Shown one piece after another: positions 61,005-64,000 of a DNA stretch of 64,000 nt (within the stretch, counting starts at the first letter, position 1; each line of letters opens with the position of its first letter). This DNA comes from PKWO01 sp036384915 (GTDB lineage: Bacteria > Pseudomonadota > Gammaproteobacteria > Burkholderiales > Burkholderiaceae_D): contig DASVLJ010000012.1 of assembly GCA_036384915.1 (NCBI GenBank), positions 1-64,000 of the forward strand, in the 5' to 3' direction. The notes under the pieces are model-generated. The model saw only the letters and a list, made by a program, of their open reading frames with translations, made no database searches and was not told where the DNA came from. The position numbers were made by a program, and so were the translations under genes.

Positions 61005-64000
61005 TCAAGCCACGACTTCGAGCCCGCTCTTGCCCTCTTCATGCTGTTTGCCTTTGAACTTCTTCAAACCCCATTTGCCCAGGCTGTCGAGGTAAGAATA
61101 AGCAACCGGCACAACCACTAGCGTGAGGAGCGTGGAAGTGATGATGCCGCCCATCACCGCACGGCCCATCGGCGCCTGGAATTCGCCGCCTTCGCCGACG
61201 CCTATTGCCATCGGCAACATGCCGAAGATCATGGCCAGGCTGGTCATGATGATGGGGCGCAAGCGCACTTGGCCGGCGGAGCGGATCGCATCGAGCTGGC
61301 TCATGCCTTGGCGCTGTGCCTGGTTGGCGAAGTCGACCAGCAGGATCGCGTTCTTCGTCACCAGCCCCATGAGCATGATGAAACCGATGATGGAAAAGAC
61401 ATTGAGCGTGCTGCCGGTAATCAATAGCGCGGCGAACACGCCGATCAAGGAGAGCGGCAAGGACAACATGATCGCGATCGGCTGCATGAAGCTGCCGAAT
61501 TGCGAGGCCAGCACGAGATAGATGAAGATCACCGCCGTGCCGAGCGCGGCGACGGCCGCGCCGAAGGATTCCTGCATGTCCTGCGTCTGGCCGCCGATGT
61601 CGAAACGGTAGCCTGGCGGCAATTCGATCTTCTTGACCAGGTCTTGCACCTCGCGTCCCACGTCGCCGGCCGGGCGGCCCTGTACGTTGGCGTAGATGCC
61701 GACGCGGCGCTGCAAATCCTGGCGCTTGATCATCTGCGGGCTCGAGGAAGGCGTGAACTCCACCACCTGGCGCAAAGGCACCATGATCGGCTTGCCGTCG
61801 GGCGTCAGATGCGAACTGGCCACGGTCAGATCGGCCAGGTCGGCCACCTTTTCGCGGCCAGACTTGGGCAACTGCACGTTGACCTCGTAATTCTGCCCGT
61901 CCGGCGCAAGCCAGTTGTTCGTGGTGTCGCCGCCCACGAAAGGTCGCAAGGCCGAGCCGATCTGCTGCACCGTCAGCCCCAGATCGCTGGCGCGCTGGTT
62001 GTCGACCTTGACCACAATGGCTGGGTTCGACGCCATCAGGCTGCTTTCCAAGTCAGTCACGCCGCGGATCTTGCCGATCTTTGCCATCACCTGGTCGGCC
62101 ACGGCGGCGAGCTTGTCGTTGTCCTGGCCCAGGATGGCGACGTAGATCGGCTTGTCGAAACCGAGCGAGAGCGAAATGCCGGGTATGCGCGCGAGCCGCT
62201 CGCGTACGGCTTGCGCCACCTCCTTCTGCGGCCGGCGGTGCGTTTCGCTCGTCTTGGTCAGCTTGAGGAAGAGCTGCGACACGTTGCGTCCTTCATCGGT
62301 GCCGATGGTCGAGTTGACGACGGCGATCTCGGGGAAGGCGCGCAAGGCCTCCTCGACCTGGCGCACCTTGGCGTCGCTATAGGCCAGGCTGGAACCGATC
62401 GGCGTCTTCAGCGTCAGGGGAATGAAGCCCTGGTCGGTCTCGGGCGAGAATTCGGTACCTATCATCGGCACGAGGAAGCACCCGCCTATGAACAAGGCCA
62501 GCGCAACGAGCAAGGTCAGCTTGCGCCAGACCAGCGCGCGGTCGAGCATGCGGCCATAGACGCGATGCAAACCCTCGATGCCACCTTCGATACGCTCCAT
62601 CAGGCGGCCAAGCCAGGGCAGGTATTTGAAACGTCCCTCCACCGGGTCGGGCCAGACCGAGGACAGCATGGGGTCCAGCGTGAAACTGACGAACAGCGAC
62701 ACCAGCACCGCCACCGTGACCGTAATGCCGAACTGCAGGAAGAAGCGCCCGATGATGCCTTTCATGAACGCCACCGGCACGAACACCGCGACGATGGCGA
62801 AGGTCGTGGCCATCACGGCCAGGCCGATCTCGTTGGTGCCGTCGCGCGCCGCCTCGATATGGCTCTTGCCCATGTTCAAATGGCGTACGATGTTTTCGCG
62901 CACAACGATGGCGTCGTCGATCAGCAAGCCGATGCACAGGGATAGCGCCATCAGCGTCATGAAGTTGAGCGTGAAGCCGCAGGCGCGCATGGCGATGAAG
63001 CTGGCGAACACCGAGATCGGCAAGGTCAGGCCGGTGATGATGGTGCTGCGCCACGAATGCAGGAACAGGAACACGATCAAGACCGTTAGCGCCGCACCCT
63101 CGATGATCGTTTCCTTGACGCGGTCGAGCGAATTCTTGACGTCGTTGGAGTTGTTGAAGATGGTCGCGATTTTCACATCCGAGGGCAGGCGCGTCTTCAG
63201 CTCGGCAATCGCCTTCTGGATGCCGTCGCCGACCGCGACGATATTGGCGTCTTCGATCTTGATCAGATCGAGACTGATGGCGCGCTCGCCGTTGGTGCGC
63301 GAAATCGAGGTCTCTTCGCGCTCGCCGTCGACCACGTCGGCCACCTGCTCCAGCAGCACGGGTGCCGTACCGTGCCGCGCCACGATGATCTTGCCGAACT
63401 CGCGCGGCGTCTTGATCCGGCCCTCCAGGCGCACCAGCTCCTCTTGCTGATCCTTGCTGATCGCGCCGGCCGGCATGTCCTGGTTGGTTTCCTGGATCGC
63501 ACGCATGACCTCGTCGACGCCTACATTTTGCGCCGTCATCTTGGCCGGATTCAAGTTGATCAAAACCTGGCGCGAGACCGCGCCGCCGACGTTGACCTTG
63601 CCCACGCCGGGCACGCCTTGCAGCCGCTTGACGATAATCTGGTCCGTCATGGTCGACAGCTCACGCATGTCATGCCCCGCGGCGGTGACCGACAAGGTGG
63701 CGATAGGCTGGGCGTTGTCGTTGTTGAAGCGGTCGATATAGGGGTCCTTCGCGATCTTGGGGAATCCGGGGCGGATTTGCGAAATCTTGTCGCGTATTTC
63801 CTGCAGCGCATGGTCCATGTTGGTCGACAGCTCGAACTGCACGGCAGTATTGGAGTAGCCCTCGCGCGAGGTCGACATGATCTTCCTCACGCCCGACACC
63901 GTATTGACCACGTTTTCGATCGGCTTGGTCAAGTCGTTTTCCGCCGCCTCGGGCGACGCCCCCGGATATTGCACCTGGATGAACACGCCGGGAAATTGTA
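61005..64000 (-). CDS. RND-family efflux transporter permease, 5' end outside the window
   Basis: About 998 residues are present; the N-terminal few dozen lie beyond 64000. The sequence at the edge reads YNFPGVFIQVQYPGASPEAA, an internal segment of RND pumps. The proton-relay aspartate pair is in CIGLLIDDAIVVRENIVRHL, and the pump has two large periplasmic loops and about eleven visible helices. MdtB/MdtC-like members of this type export drugs or metabolites with a periplasmic adaptor and an outer-membrane channel, whose genes are not seen here. A perfect terminator follows its stop. Confidence 0.93.
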   Translation of the reverse strand, partial: QFPGVFIQVQYPGASPEAAENDLTKPIENVVNTVSGVRKIMSTSREGYSNTAVQFELSTNMDHALQEIRDKISQIRPGFPKIAKDPYIDRFNNDNAQPIATLSVTAAGHDMRELSTMTDQIIVKRLQGVPGVGKVNVGGAVSRQVLINLNPAKMTAQNVGVDEVMRAIQETNQDMPAGAISKDQQEELVRLEGRIKTPREFGKIIVARHGTAPVLLEQVADVVDGEREETSISRTNGERAISLDLIKIEDANIVAVGDGIQKAIAELKTRLPSDVKIATIFNNSNDVKNSLDRVKETIIEGAALTVLIVFLFLHSWRSTIITGLTLPISVFASFIAMRACGFTLNFMTLMALSLCIGLLIDDAIVVRENIVRHLNMGKSHIEAARDGTNEIGLAVMATTFAIVAVFVPVAFMKGIIGRFFLQFGITVTVAVLVSLFVSFTLDPMLSSVWPDPVEGRFKYLPWLGRLMERIEGGIEGLHRVYGRMLDRALVWRKLTLLVALALFIGGCFLVPMIGTEFSPETDQGFIPLTLKTPIGSSLAYSDAKVRQVEEALRAFPEIAVVNSTIGTDEGRNVSQLFLKLTKTSETHRRPQKEVAQAVRERLARIPGISLSLGFDKPIYVAILGQDNDKLAAVADQVMAKIGKIRGVTDLESSLMASNPAIVVKVDNQRASDLGLTVQQIGSALRPFVGGDTTNNWLAPDGQNYEVNVQLPKSGREKVADLADLTVASSHLTPDGKPIMVPLRQVVEFTPSSSPQMIKRQDLQRRVGIYANVQGRPAGDVGREVQDLVKKIELPPGYRFDIGGQTQDMQESFGAAVAALGTAVIFIYLVLASQFGSFMQPIAIMLSLPLSLIGVFAALLITGSTLNVFSIIGFIMLMGLVTKNAILLVDFANQAQRQGMSQLDAIRSAGQVRLRPIIMTSLAMIFGMLPMAIGVGEGGEFQAPMGRAVMGGIITSTLLTLVVVPVAYSYLDSLGKWGLKKFKGKQHEEGKSGLEVVA

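Noticed and set aside
63986..63986. Apparent RND gene start at 63986
   Set aside because: The codon is GTG within YNFPGVFIQVQ, an internal segment of RND pumps. The gene continues beyond the window.

Overview
The window is a GC-rich Gram-negative chromosome segment. It has two TonB-dependent receptors, lipoproteins, an RND efflux pump, c-di-GMP enzymes and hybrid histidine kinases. Gene families and codon bias point to Betaproteobacteria, order Burkholderiales, most likely Oxalobacteraceae. This placement is an inference from gene content only. I saw no rRNA, tRNA, CRISPR array, phage or transposase gene.

Region 1 (about 0.3-14.4 kb) is a TetR gene followed by one long co-directional run of eleven genes, with overlaps or gaps of 50 bases or less. 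The genes are an FGGY sugar kinase, an intact class II aldolase, a class III aminotransferase, a second aldolase-fold protein lacking its metal ligands, an MFS transporter, an extended SDR, a c5-like cytochrome, a Tat-type FAD sugar-lactone/alditol oxidase, a Tat-type fold-III PLP enzyme, a TonB-dependent receptor and a classical SDR. A 33-base perfect palindrome covers the -35 of the presumed operon promoter. A small coupled leader ORF follows it. I do not recognise this set as a described pathway. It looks like outer-membrane uptake, periplasmic oxidation and cytoplasmic breakdown of an unknown sugar, aldonate or amino-sugar compound.

Region 2 (14.4-16.9 kb) holds a divergent Lrp-type regulator and 1-aminocyclopropane-1-carboxylate (ACC) deaminase (acdR-acdS), then a dienelactone-hydrolase-like protein.

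Region 3 (17.1-37.7 kb) is rich in signalling genes: a REC-PAS-kinase-REC protein; a truncated kinase with a lone receiver and a NarL-type regulator; and an operon of REC-GGDEF-EAL (degenerate), a 2100-residue soluble hybrid kinase with eleven near-identical 92-residue HAMP units, and a CheR-like protein with eroded SAM motifs. Then come a 3-hydroxyisobutyrate dehydrogenase-like gene, a 169-base palindromic repeat element, a TetR/DUF2855 divergent pair, and a periplasmic binding protein upstream of a membrane GGDEF-EAL protein.

Region 4 (37.9-57.4 kb) is a polyamine and GABA island: PuuC, PotI, PotH, PotG, PotF, putrescine aminotransferase, PuuA, PuuD, a MocR regulator, GabT and a TonB receptor on the minus strand; a second MocR regulator with agmatinase on the plus strand; and PuuB with a cupin on the minus strand. 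Agmatine would become putrescine, then GABA by glutamylated or direct transamination routes, then succinate semialdehyde. Related 21-base sites upstream of gabT and puuD suggest one shared regulator. A dedicated succinate-semialdehyde dehydrogenase is not in the window.

Region 5 (57.5-64 kb) contains a GGDEF protein, a lipoprotein combining DUF4214 and DUF3443 with pepsin-like DTG and DSG motifs, a strong bidirectional terminator, and an RND efflux pump gene that runs off the window end.
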